Positions 23,379 through 34,560 of a DNA stretch of 64,000 nucleotides are shown here, in pieces. The first letter of the stretch is position 1. The number at the start of each line of letters is the position of its first letter. Under the pieces are notes generated by a model. It was not told the origin of the DNA, ran no database searches, and saw only the letters and a list, made by a program, of their open reading frames with translations. Location: contig JAFEUB010001199.1 of NCBI GenBank assembly GCA_024529925.1, positions 296,001-360,000 of the forward strand, written 5' to 3'. The translations under genes were made by a program, and so were the position numbers. The DNA is from Ophthalmolycus amberensis (lineage: Eukaryota; Chordata; Actinopteri; Perciformes; Zoarcidae).

Positions 23379-24500
23379 ATACTGGAGCGCTGTCTCAGTT
23401 CCTCCCTGTAATATGTATTTTTTAGATGGCTCCGTGTGAGTGACATAAAACGTGTGCATTTACTGTTAAAGACATATTTCCAACTCTATGATTGAGCCAT
23501 TGTCTTTTCCCTCGTAAAAAGTGAGTTGTTTTTCTTTGATTGATCTGCATCACTTAGCTTGATGTCTTTTGATTCACTGACATTTTATTTATTGTTTTAA
23601 TCTGTGGATTTCTTTCATTCCGCACTATTTTTAGTATTTTCCAAACAGCATTATGTAACACAAAAAGTTAAAGAGTGCTTCACAGAAAATGGAAGCAAAG
23701 GAATGAGGGCCGGGTGTGATCAGGTCCAACCCCTTTGCTGCCGCACCAATCCTGATATACTGTGTTGGAGCTGTGTGATAAAGTCAAAGGTGGGGCCTTT
23801 TTCATGGTTACCTAAAGTTGAGCTGGTAAAAGTGCTCATACACATGAACAACAAGAGGCCTGGGGAGCACAATGATTAGGATCAGATGATGGTACGATCA
23901 AGAAAAGCCACCGGCAATCTAAAAAAGTATCGACAAGTTGTGAACACATTCAGGAATGTGTCGGCCTGTTAATCAACTGGAAGGCAACTATAGATCGAGA
24001 TCAGGATGTTGTTGGTTTGTGACTCCAAAGAATGTGTAGATTGCTTTTTCTAAGGACCTTTTTATGAGTTTGTGTCAGACAAGATGACAATTGTATACCA
24101 GTAATGGCAGCAGCAAAGAGTGCAAACTGCCAAGTAAGATAAAGAACTATTGAGTCACACTCAGTCACTGATGGATTTAATCCTGACGAACAAAGTGTGC
24201 TATGTACAACTATGAACCAGTGAAATACACAAACCTTTTTATTGATGAAATCATTTCAATACAATATACTGTGCACAGATGCAGGTAAAACCATCGTCTT
24301 AAACCTACATTACCATCAAATCAATCATCAATATAATCATCAAAACTATTTCAAACTGTACAGTTGGCGCTCATTCAGTGCATAACTCTTTGTATTGAAA
24401 CATTGAAATCAGTGGAGTTGAACCGCGGTTAATCATGTGTAACTTCAGAGGTGACTCGTGCTGAAAGCTTTTATCACAAACGGAAACTTTACTGCAACCA
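23379..24500. other. uqcrfs1 3' flank and zinc-finger gene 3' flank, no gene
   Basis: Non-coding sequence between the Rieske stop codon and the minus-strand zinc-finger stop codon. The 90-residue frame near 23604 has no recognisable domain. The segment from about 24411 is shared with the duplicate at 35.57 kb and is 3' untranslated sequence. Confidence 0.5.
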
Positions 24501-24506
24501 GAACAG

Positions 24507-26109
24507 CTAAAGGGGATTGTTTCCTGTGTGGGTTCTCATGTGTATCTGTGAATTTGAACGATTGTTAAAAGATTTCTTACAGACTGAGCAGCTGAAAGGT
24601 TTTTCTCCTGTGTGGGTTCTCATGTGGTTCTGTAAAGTTGAACGAACGTTAAAAGATTTCTTACAGACTGAGCAGCTGAAAGGTTTTTCTCCTGTGTGGG
24701 TTCTCATGTGTATCTGTAAATATGAACAACTGTTAAAAGATTTCTTACAGACTGAGCAGCTGAAAGGTTTTTCTCCTGTGTGGGTTCTCATGTGTCTCTG
24801 TAAAGTTGAACAAACGATAAAAGATTTCTTACAGACTGAGCAGCTGAAAGGTTTTTCTCCTGTGTGGGTTCTCATGTGGTTCTGTAAAGTTGAACGAACG
24901 TTAAAAGATTTCTTACAGACTGAGCAGCTGAAAGGTTTTTCTCCTGTGTGGATTCTCATGTGTATCTTCAGAGTGTGTCTCTTGCCAAATGTTTTCTCAC
25001 ACTCAGAGCATCTAAAACGTTTCTCACCAGCGCTACATCTTGAGTCACTGACACAGACTTCATCAGGTTTCACATAGTTTAAACCTGACTGAGGTTCTCT
25101 GGTCTTCTTCCAATCACCACCCTCATCAGTGTCAGAAGATTCTCCAGTCTTCTCATCAGTATCTGGTTCTGGATGTCTATCTGGATCCAAGTTCCTGTCT
25201 GGTTCTGGTCCTCCACAGTCCTCTCCATCAGCTTCTGTTCCCATCTGTTTAGTTTGTCTTTGATGAAGCTGTGAGGACTGAGCTTCCTCTTCTTCATCTT
25301 CACTCTTCACAGGAGTGAATGAGAACTTGACATCAGCCTCCTCCAGACCTTGAAGCTGCTCTCCTTCCTGACTGGTGCAGAGTTCCTCCTGTTCTTCTTT
25401 AATATGTGGGGGTTCTGGGTCCTCCTGGTCCAGACTGGAGCTCCACTCCTGCTGCTCAGAGGGAACCTCTTCTTTAACCAACAACAGCTGCTGGATGTCT
25501 GCAGGAAAACAGTAAACACACACAGAGGTGTTACAAAGACATTTTAGAATTGAGCAAATAGTCTCCTGGACATACACTTCCAGAGTATCAACAGAACCAG
25601 ATAATACAATAATGTAATCAACTTATGTGACCATGAACATATGAACCATTTTAAGCTGCCAAATCCATGTGGTGTTATCAAAGAGAACAAACTTGTACTT
25701 TAAGTTGAAATATTTCCTGTCATCTGGGGGGGGGGGGGGGGGGGGGTGTTCCCCGGGAGAATTATATTCGATGAACAGAAGACGGTAGACAATCTACAAG
25801 TGTTAACAATGTATTAAGTCAAGCATCAAAAACATAGATCTATGGTTTCACAAAACACAAGAATTGATTAAGTATCCCTCTAAAAAGCCCAACTTCAAAT
25901 TTGTTGTACTAACACCTTTTTTAAAGTTGAGTCAACAAATTCCTTTGGAAAAAGTTGAGCTAACTCAAAATGTCAACTTTACTAATAAGGAGTGCAGTCC
26001 ACTGAAACTTTTAAGTCGAGAAAACTTAGCATAGTGGTTTGGGCATCTGCTGAGGTAACTAAGGCCACTGTGCATGGGTAGATTTCAGTAAATATATACA
26101 TATATGTAT

Positions 26110-26149
<40 letters not shown>

Positions 26150-29100
26150 TATAATTATATATATATATATATATACACTAATATATTAATAATAAAATAA
26201 ATAAAACATTATTTCTTTAGCCCCTCTTAAGATACCATTATGTTGATACATTATTTTTTTAGATTTTATTTGATTGACATTTACTTTTTATATCTAAATC
26301 TTATTTGTGTAAGAATGTTCATGATCTGCTGAATGTCTGTTGACAATGTTCAATAAAGTTCAATAAAGAAAATAAAAACGCCAACCGCCACAAATTCAGG
26401 AGAAGAAGAAAAAGCAGCAGCAGAAGAAGAAAAAGAGAGGGAAAAAAACGTCACTGCGCTACACCAGTGCCTTCGGTTAGAGATAGAAATTCCGCGCTGG
26501 TCCACGTCAGCTCAAGTGTTGCTGCAGCATGCAGTCTACCTCAAGCAGAAATTAACAAGGTAAGGCTGTGTATGTTCTGGAGTGTGTTAGCTAACGGGCT
26601 AGTCAGCGAACATGTTATTTTTTTAATGCAAAAGTTAACATTAAGAAGTTTACACGTGACGGACCCCACCCTATTTTTCACGTGTTCATAATGTCATGTG
26701 TAATTTAACGATAATGACCCGCGGCTTGCGGTTTTGCATGGTCGAGTGAATTTGCACATATTAAAGTTAACGTCTGTACTAGCTAAAGCTAACGTTACGA
26801 CGTTGTATGCACGTGCACAACGTTATAGCGCCGTATGCCAACGTTACATTGGTTGGTTTCTGTTAGCTAGCTAACATGTTGCTGCAAAGTGCTTCGCCGT
26901 TCGTTAGTGTTGGTGGCGTTGAAACACGAGGGCTTTAGCATGCTAGTTTAAGTTACCCGCGCGCACCATTGAGGTGCACTAACGTTAGATACCGTCCAGG
27001 TAATGAAGTAGGCATAAAGCAACACGCCGTTCTTTTGTGCACCCCATTTATTTGTGTTACTCGTAAGACTCCTTGACCTATGCTTTTCCTTCCCTGATGA
27101 TACAAAACAAATAATGCATAAATACTCATTTAAAATACTCAGCAAAAGGGGGGGATGAAGGTTCTGTTGCTTTTCGTGGTCACCCCCTTCCTTCCATCAC
27201 TCATAGTATTGTTTGTCATTATGATAAAACAATTTTAATGACTTGCAAATAGCTCCTTTACACACTTACGGTAAACATAGTTAGAGGTTAGTGGAATCAT
27301 CTTTTAAATTCTCAGTTCTCAGTGTACATTTAATAAATCATGGCAAACTGCTTTTCTGTTTTAGTAAAAAATGTACCATTACTCCTTGGCAATAAATATT
27401 GCCCATCTTTGAAAATAAGGGGATGTGAAGCTGTTAGGTTTGCATGGAGTTTTGACAACTATGCACATTGTTAACATGTTCTTATCTTTCCTTCATAGGA
27501 TTTGGATGCAAGTTTTTCCACCCCAGTCAAGATGTCCTCTTAAAGCATTACAGACATTACCAGGCGTGACTCTAACCACTCCCGTGCCTGTATACAGACT
27601 GCACCTGAACTTTCAAGACAACTGGTGCGTTAAAATCCCACCTTTCAAGAGTACATAAACAGTCTGGTAAACCTAAAGTGCAGGTCACATTTTGTTGTGA
27701 ATTGTGTGACTGTAAGGTCCTCTGTGTGCCAGAAAAATGCATAGGCCATCTCAGGGCTCATTTGAAGCAGCATGTGACTGTTAGGCTATTCAAAAACTGT
27801 GAATTTACAAGTAATGTCCTTCAGTAGTCATGTAAGCCGGAAGTACAAATCTTACAGTGTTAATGATTTTAGATAATCTGTAATATCTCCAACAACTCCA
27901 ACTGATCTACCAGAAGCAGATGAAGAATTGCCTGCAAAGTGCAATGATCCACAGGCTACTGTTGGTTGTTCTGAAATAGAAAGCAGCATGTATCTAATGC
28001 CTTTGGACAATTATACAATTGAACATAAACTTGCATCATTGTTTCTTTACATGCAAACCGTTTTGTGCAGAGTTCTACAGAATTACTCAAGTGGACCTGA
28101 AGAAGATCTTCCTGTCATCATTGGATGCACACTCATCGCAGCTTATTAAGCTGTACAGATCACGCCGCGGAACACTTGGAAAGGACATGAGGATCCTTCT
28201 AGACACCTTTGATGAACAGGTAATCAATAAGTAGGAAGTGCATGTGGTATAGCAGGGGTCCTCAATTAGATTTGAACTGGGACCAAAAACTGGGGGACAG
28301 ACGAGGGGCATTTTCACAATTATTTAGTCCGACACAAGACATCAATTATGAAACTATGCAAACCATAACATTGGAGCAGAGCATTTACCATCAGATCACC
28401 CTTTAATATTCCAGTTTGTCTTACAAAATAAATATGAATACACGTTAATGTTCACAGGTGTATTGTATTGTTTGACTGAATTGACATTTCAAATTGGTGA
28501 TTTCGGAGATGAAAAGCAAGAGAGCGTTACTGTGTTTTCACCCTTAAGCTATGTCCAAAAACATGATGCCCATATATACAGTGGTAAAATATAGGTTAAT
28601 TTAGTTAGTGAATACAGCCAACCTGAAATGCATGCGACAATGCTGGAAGCATTTTGCCAAATGCCTTTGTCTTCTATAGTTTGCATTGAATTTTTTGAAT
28701 TATAATTATTATGAATATATACATTTTGAATCTTCATTTTGTATCTTTCAGACAACTGATGTGCTTGCCCACAGAAACTCTACAGCTCTATGGGGTCTAC
28801 CGTTCTTTGATGGAGAAGCCGGACGGCTTTCTGAAGAAATATGTGGTAAGACTAATGTGTAAATGTCATTAAGGTTGCACATTAAGCAAGAAAACACGAA
28901 TGCAAACTTTCATCAAACCCTCATTTCTACTTCACTGTTACTTTGTTATTCCACCTAAATAGTTTAATAAGTGTAACTTTACAGTTTTTAACATTTAATT
29001 TCATGTGATATCGCCAATACTGGCAATATTACTGTAGCATCAAGGTTACATGTGAGTGTGGTGCCTGCATCACATGCATTTTGTAACAGCAATTCTCCTT

Positions 29101-32100
29101 CAAATTTACTGGTAACATTTATAATTCCAAGCCCAAATTAGTCATGGGTTTTGAGACCTCGTATACAGTGCATTCAGAAAGTATTTAGACCTGTTGAAGA
29201 TTTGTCTGACTTAAAAATGATGCATGTACATATTTTGGAGTATTTTTAATTGTAAAGTCATTCTCTGTCAGTGCATTTTCAAAGTCAAAATACCCTGCTC
29301 TCTTTCTTCCATCATTAAGCAGGCCGAATCAGCTGGTTGAAGTTTAAATCAAAAGGAATTTAATATACTGACAAAAGCAAATGCAGTTACAAACTGAATT
29401 ACACTATCAATAGTAATATTTCATGAAATAGAGGCCCCATCCTCACCATCATGAATAGGGTTGGGTACCGAAAACCGGTATGGTACCGGTTCCTATACGA
29501 CCGGTATCTACTGGACCGAAATGCAACGCAGATTTCGGTGCTTCCTTTCGGCGCCTGAGCCGATTCAAATACTTTTTTTACACTACTCTGATGACTCCGT
29601 CCTAGGTTAGCTCCTCCTAGGACCGATGCTAACGATAGCATCGGTCCTCCGCTCCTCACTCATAATAGTATTACAACCGGACGAGCCGTGCGCGCTTAGA
29701 AACAAACCCCTCCATCATTCTGACGAAGCTTCGGCCATTATTTATTGAAAAAAACAAAGAACGAGATCTGTCATATGTAGGGTTGGGTACCGAAAAACGG
29801 TGCCGGTATGGAACCGTTTCCTATACGTCCGGTACCTACCGGACCGAAACGTAACGCAGATTTCGGTGCCTCCTTTCGGTGCCTGTGCAGATTGAAATAC
29901 TTTTTTTACACTACTCTGAAACACGCACACAAAAAAACTCTTGAACAAGTTTTGTAGAACAAGTTTTGTAGAACTGTAAAAAAAAACTGTAAAACAAAAA
30001 AAAAATGGAAAAAACGAGTCTGCATTTGGGTCCTTGAACACACCACATCATGAACCGGGGCAAATCCGCCCTTGAGCTTGCGTTGTCCTCCTCATTGCGC
30101 TGTCCCCTTAATCTCATAGTATCCCAGCCTTTCAGAACCAGTTGGTGAAGGTGGATTCTTTCACACTGTTCCGCGCTGTTAGGATCCACTGTCAGACTTG
30201 AGAAAAAGCTGATCTTCTCTGCTCATAGCTCTGAATAGCATTTACGGCTAACTGGCTTGGCCAGTTGCTGCTAGCACAACAGCTATTCAGAGCTATGAGC
30301 AACAACAGTTATTGCCTCATTGCTTTTCGTTTGGTAGCCGTGAGAGACCTTAGTCATGTAATGCAAGTATGTCTGCATGAAAAGATGTACAAAGATATAT
30401 TATATATTCGCAAATGCTAATCGCGGTTAGCATTTCCCCATTGGCCGTAATGTTAAAATTAGCTTAGAAGCTAGCAAGTCGGACATGTACTGTTAAAAGC
30501 ATCTTTGCCGTTCAACCTTTTTTGTTAACAGTCCTAGTGAGAGGTAGGTCAAAGGTACTTCATCCATATTGTAGCGACCCTGTCAGTACAGCTGGTAGCA
30601 GAGGGGTTGCTGGTAGCAACTGTTCTGTGTCGGGAGCTAGTAAATGTTGTGTTAGACCGGAACCGGAAGTTGCAGTTGTTGTGGCGGAGAAAAGCTACGG
30701 AAAAATCCGTATATAAAGCGCACCGGACTATAAGCCGACGCCTCAAAGCGTGGGGTAAAAAGTAGCGGCTTATAGTCCGAAAAGTACAGTACTTAGATCT
30801 GCCGCTCAGAAGCACAACAACACAGGCAAGCGAAACTTTCTTCTTCTTCGAGGTGTAGTGGCGGTTGGCAAAAGACGAATTGGCGCATTAGCGCCACCAA
30901 CTGGTTAAATAAAATAAATAAGTCAGGAGAGGTCTTATTTTGCAAGAGAAGGCAAATATGCTCATATTTCTGCAAAAGAATTGCTGAAGTTTGAAGCTGT
31001 AGTGTGTGTACAGAGTGTGTGTGTTTTGTATTTATTTTATCTATATTTATTTAAGTATACTGTAAACTGTTAACAGTTAACATATTGTTCATAGTTTGAA
31101 GTTAAAAAGTTTGAAGCTGTAGTTTGAAGCCAAGTGTTTTGTATTTATTAATATTTATAGTATACTTTAACAGTTAATATATTGTTCAATTTGAAGAAAA
31201 AGGTATCGGTTCATGGCATCGATGATGCTGGCCAGCCAGCGTTTCTCAGATTGGAGTGAGAAGAGGAGAAACGGTGATGTCGTGATCTTCATAATAAAAC
31301 ATCTTTGATGTGACGTGTCGAGTCTTGGCCAATCAGCGTTAAGATGTGTACAGCGTCTTCATTTCCCTCCGTTACAGTTTAAGTTACGTTATGTTACGTT
31401 ACCGTTCATACTTGCTGGGTTGAGTCCACTGCATGCGGAACTTTGTGGACTGTTAACATTCGTCATTGTCACAATTTAGGAGGAAAAAACGTAACGTGAT
31501 GAAACATGCAGCCCCCCGTGTTCCGGTTCAGTTCACGCGGTCACTCCTTAACGTTAAACCCGAACACCGGCAGGATCTGGTTGCAGGTTATTTGTTTTAA
31601 CTCAAAGTAGAATGAAAGGCCCAGATACTGATGAGATGATGAGGTCAAAGATCTTCAGGAAGAGGAGGCTGTCTGTAGCACAGCTCGACGCAGGGCTGAG
31701 CTGTGAGTGGAGCTGGGCCTGGCATAAAGGTGGAGGTCTAAACAGACGTGAGTACAGCTTCCTGCTGTCACAGTATTTTAAATACATTGATAAGGCAGGG
31801 TATGCTAAATGCAGCCTCTGCTCCAAGGAGATAAAGTACAGCAACAAGGGCTCACATGCCCTCTCATCACACTGACAGACACTGTTCACTGTGATGACCA
31901 CAGCCAGTGACCAACAGTCCCACGTGCAGCTATTATTATCACAGCTATTATTTTACTTTTAGAATGCTACATTTTAAAGATCATATTTAAAATAAAGTGC
32001 TCCAGATATGTGTGAGCATATGGCTCACACATCTGCACTCATTTTGTTTAGTTTTGCACAGGTTGCACATTATTGTTGTTTTGAAAAGATATGCAGTGTA

Positions 32101-33116
32101 AAACTCAGTATTTGAACTAGTTTTGTTTAGTTTTTCAGAGGCTGCACTTTATTGTTATTATCTTAAAAATATATTCAGTGCAAAACAGGTTAATTGCAGC
32201 CACAATAAGCTATTTTTTGCCAAATATTAGTTATTTTTTGCACATATAGAACTTTATTTGCATTGTTCTAACAAAGCGATTGCACATTGTATTTGTTTTT
32301 GTCTGATGGAGCAATCTGGTTTACTTGAAAGTGATTGCAATTTTCTTTATTCTATTATTTGAAAAAGCACAGATGGAGTCACAAAATGTTGTTATTTCAA
32401 TAAAAGTTCAACATGGAGCATTTTGTTACAATTTTGTTGGGGCGGTGGGGCATGAACATTTTTCTTCCTCCAAAGTGGGGCGTGACAGAAAAAGTTTGAG
32501 AACCACTGACTTAACCCAACAAGTCTGAACTGTAACGGAGGGAAATGAAGACGCTGTAGACATCTTAACGCTGATTGGCCAAGACTCGACACGTCGCATC
32601 AAATACGTTTTATTGCGAAGATCACAACATCACCTTTTCTCCTCGTCTCACTCCAATCTGAGAAACGCTGGCTGGCCAGTTGACCCCCCCCCACACACAC
32701 ACAAACACAAAAAAACCTCTACGGATCTAGACGACTCACGTGGATGATATATTTTGATTAAAAACGGCTTATTTCGCCGAAAAGCGACACGTTTGCAGGT
32801 ATTAAATCAGGGGAAGCCGAAAACGACGAATTGCACAGAGTCTCACTCCAAACTACATTAGAAGTTATCAGCCGGAGCATGAACAGTGTTTGAGAACTGA
32901 GAGAATAAATGAAGTGAACCCACGTGCTCTTTGTATCCGGACTTCCGGGTTGAAAACAGAGTCCAGAAGTTCCCGTTGTCGTTTATTCTCCTCTTTTGAA
33001 CGAGAGAGTTCCTCCTCGTACTCTGCTATCGTTCTTTCAAACAGACCAAATATCTCTTCATCAGCCGCAGTTAGTCGCTGGTTGACTAAAGATCTCAGCA
33101 TTTCTAGTTTAGACAT
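24507..33116 (-). CDS. Fish-type C2H2 zinc-finger protein, two exons (24507-25498 and 32924-33116)
   Basis: Exon 1 (minus strand, ATG at 33116) encodes MSKLEMLRSLVNQRLTAADE, then FGLFERTIAEYEEELSR and FNPEVRIQRA, a short N-terminal helix box common in fish zinc-finger genes. It ends at a GTGGGT donor, leaving one base. Exon 2 follows CTGCAG and reads IQQLLLVKEEVPSEQQEW with an acidic linker. Six C2H2 fingers follow, joined by HTGEKPF linkers (CSECEKTF, then five CSVCKKSF units), ending HTGNNPL. Phases agree, giving about 394 residues. This is probably a DNA-binding nuclear regulator, but its target is unknown. The 7.4-kb intron holds a hAT element, a dead C2H2 gene and other repeats. That exon 1 belongs to this exon 2 is inferred from phase, strand and family structure. 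Confidence 0.75.
25726..25746 (+). repeat. Poly-G run of about 21
   Basis: An uninterrupted G homopolymer in the zinc-finger gene intron, followed by TGTTCCCCGGG. Such runs form G-quadruplexes in vitro and are prone to length error in assemblies. Confidence 0.9.
26095..26182. repeat. TA/GTAT microsatellite
   Basis: Two TA-dinucleotide runs with interspersed ACAC and GTATGT steps. No coding content. Confidence 0.9.
26460..26560 (+). other. Possible untranslated first exon with GTAAGG donor
   Basis: A GC-richer segment after an AT-rich repeat ends AAATTAACAAG followed by GTAAGG at about 26560, a good donor. It could be the first exon of the decayed C2H2 gene that follows at 27.5 kb. There is no conserved protein to test this. 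Confidence 0.3.
27499..28845 (+). pseudogene. Decayed multi-exon fish C2H2 zinc-finger gene
   Basis: After an AG near 27499 the frame reads FGCKFFHPSQDVLLKHYRHY, then a stop and frame change. A second frame gives LYTDCT, stop, TFKTTGALKSHLSRVHKQ, then CCELCDCKVLCVPEKCIGHL, RLFKNCEFTSNVLQ and another stop. These are Cys/His finger remnants with in-frame stops. Downstream, IEHKLASLFLYMQTVLC and VDLKKIFLSSLDAHSSQLIK lead to a GTAATC donor at 28219. A further exon at 28752-28845 (TTDVLAHRNSTALWGLPFFD) has good splice sites. The layout resembles a multi-copy teleost family of zinc-finger proteins of unknown role. Nonsense changes in the finger exon argue for a dead copy; the 3' exons look cleaner. 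Confidence 0.6.
28249..28320 (+). mobile_element. Possible hAT terminal fragment
   Basis: CAGGGGTCCTCAATTAGATT resembles the 5' end of many hAT elements (CAGGGGTC followed by CAA). No matching right end was found, so it is a fragment at best. Confidence 0.35.
29164..29300 (+). mobile_element. Tc1/mariner terminal-repeat fragment
   Basis: TACAGTGCATTCAGAAAGTA followed by TTTAGACC is the recognisable terminal inverted repeat of a widespread fish Tc1-like element, here preceded by TA. No transposase or right end was recognised. Confidence 0.6.
29455..29922 (+). repeat. Two direct copies of a GGGTTGGGTACCGAAAA repeat
   Basis: Copies start at about 29458 and 29780 and run about 130 bp through GCAGATTTCGGTGC to CAAATAC/GAAATAC and TTTTTTTACACTACTCTGA. 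They are rich in ACCGGT/GGTACC. This sequence type is common in fish as the end of non-autonomous DNA elements; full ends were not resolved. Minus-strand frames across both copies are shadows. Confidence 0.75.
30221..30300. repeat. Perfect 19-bp inverted repeat
   Basis: GCTCATAGCTCTGAATAGC at 30221 and its exact reverse complement at 30282-30300, 42 bases apart. A smaller AACTGG/CCAGTT stem lies between them. It is probably part of a mobile-element relic. Confidence 0.85.
30714..30785. mobile_element. End fragment of a DNA element with CGGACTATAAGCCG stem
   Basis: GCGCACCGGACTATAAGCCG and CGGCTTATAGTCCGAAAAGT form an exact 14-bp inverted repeat. I recall this as the terminus of a common fish DNA-element family. 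No protein is present. Confidence 0.6.
31236..32671. mobile_element. hAT-type DNA transposon with about 145-bp inverted ends
   Basis: The left end (31236-31380) begins CCAGCGTTTCTCAGATTGGA, and the right end (about 32527-32671) is its reverse complement with a handful of mismatches. CTGGCCAG lies directly outside both ends (31228-31235 and 32672-32679). This fits an 8-bp target duplication, but it is a palindrome and could instead be part of the ends. Inside are a BED-like frame at 31612 and, at about 32467-32509, a sequence ending AAAGTTTGAGAACCACTG that matches hAT-Charlie 3' ends, so a second element may be nested. Both ends carry GGCCAATCAGCG, a CCAAT box. Confidence 0.85.
31612..31875 (+). 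pseudogene. BED zinc-finger fragment of a hAT transposase
   Basis: An 87-residue frame. Residues about 50-87 (YSFLLSQYFKYIDKAGYAKC, then SLCSKEIKYSNKGSHALSSH) give Cys-x2-Cys and His spacing like the BED finger that begins hAT transposases. A stop follows directly, and no catalytic domain or insertion domain is found, so it is a truncated remnant. Its position within the inverted repeats supports this. A host C2H2-like exon is a less likely alternative. Confidence 0.5.
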
Positions 33117-33424
33117 TTTCACTAAACCACAGAAAGTTTTCCTCCAGACGAACTCCGTTAAAAACACCGTTTACTCTCATTAAGCTCTGACTAGCGCTGT
33201 GTTGGTCACTCCCGTCCCCGTCCGTCTGTTTCCAGGTAGCATGCTAAGCTAACTTCAATAGCTTTATAGGCTACCAGGAGATGAGTCCTCTTCTTCTTCT
33301 TCCTCTCCTCTTTCTTCTTCTTTCACTTTAATGGCGGACTACAAACCAACGTTTAAGGCGCCACCTACTGGACCGGAGTGTGTCACATCATGATTTTATG
33401 ACAGTTATCATTCCACAATAATAG

Positions 33425-34560
33425 TGTTATTTGTAAATAAAATAAAATAACAAAAAGAAAAAGAAACTTAATATTTAAATAAATTAATTTAAAAATTAAA
33501 TAAGAAAATAAAAAAATATAGAAGTTATATTCTGGATATTGAACCCGTTCCATTCAAAAATATTAAATAAAGCCCTTTTAAGGTGAACTAGTTTGTCCCC
33601 TGTCTCTAACAGTCCTTTGATGCTCCACTCCCTTCCTGTATCGACCACTCTGTTCTTCAGTCTTTCTCTTTCCACCCTGAACTTCCTCCACTCTATCAGC
33701 ACATGTTCAACAGTTTCTTTACAGTTGCATATCTCACATTTATCCCACTCTGTCTTTTTCATGATGTGTATAACGTGTCATTGAGTCCTGTATGTCCGAA
33801 CCTCAATCTGAAAGTAACATCTTCTTTTCTACTTTTACTTCCATCACTTCTCACTCTGACTGACGTCTGTATTTTGTTGCAATTTCTACCCTTATTGTCA
33901 TTATTCCAAATTTCCTGGCAAGATGTAATAATTCCGTGCTGTATTACTGATTTTGCTTCTGACCTCCCAAAACTAATTTCTAAATATCATTTTAGTTTGA
34001 CGCTCTTTTCTCAAGTTTATCTGCAACCTCATTTCCCTCTATTCCAACATGAGCCGGTACCCAACAGAGATGTACATCTATTCCTAAATGTTGTGAGTTC
34101 AGTAATGATGTATAAACTTCAGTTAAAAGATCCTCTCGTACTGTTTGACCGGATTGTATACTTTGTATTGCAGCTGCAGAATGTGAACACAAAAGTACTT
34201 TCATTGGTTTGACCTCCTCCACCCACTGAAGACTGATGATTACTGCTGTCAGTTCGGCTGTGTACACTGATAACCAGTTATCTGAGTGTTTAGATCCATC
34301 TGTAAAGATATTTATATCATTAGAATAGCTTTTATTCAGTAAATCTTGAACCAAGTATCCGATGTTTACATTCCTCTCAGTCCATTCTCTTCTCTTTTCT
34401 AATAGTCTCTAGATTTACCTTGGGTTGTGGAAATATCCATGGAGCAATGTTGCTACTAATATGCTGGACTATGTTGTATGGTATCTGATTTGAACTGCTT
34501 TCACTTTCCTGTTAACTTCCCATCCAAAGCTTTTACCAGAGAATGTCGAGTACTCCCAAC
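33425..34560 (-). mobile_element. LINE 3' remnant with RNase H and zinc-binding tail
   Basis: On the minus strand, 34354 to 33992 encodes an RNase H domain: NIFTDGSKHSDNW (first Asp), YTAELTAVIISL (Glu), LLCSHSAAAIQS, and WVPAHVGIEGNEVADKLEKR. The usual second Asp in LLCSDS is His here, so the enzyme should be dead. Further on, 33762 to 33496 encodes CEICNCKETVEHVLIEW, a Cys/His zinc-binding tail typical of I-clade-like LINEs. Frame breaks lie between and upstream, with A/T-rich AAATAAAATAA at the 3' end. Confidence 0.8.

Noticed and set aside
24517..25077. 186-codon plus-strand frame of repeated WVLMC..KVEQ..KDFLQTEQLKG units
   Set aside because: Antisense shadow of the C2H2 finger repeats on the minus strand.
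29742..30189. Minus-strand frames of 90-100 codons over the GGTACCG repeats
   Set aside because: They follow the repeat copies and have low-complexity Phe/Tyr stretches; repeat shadows.
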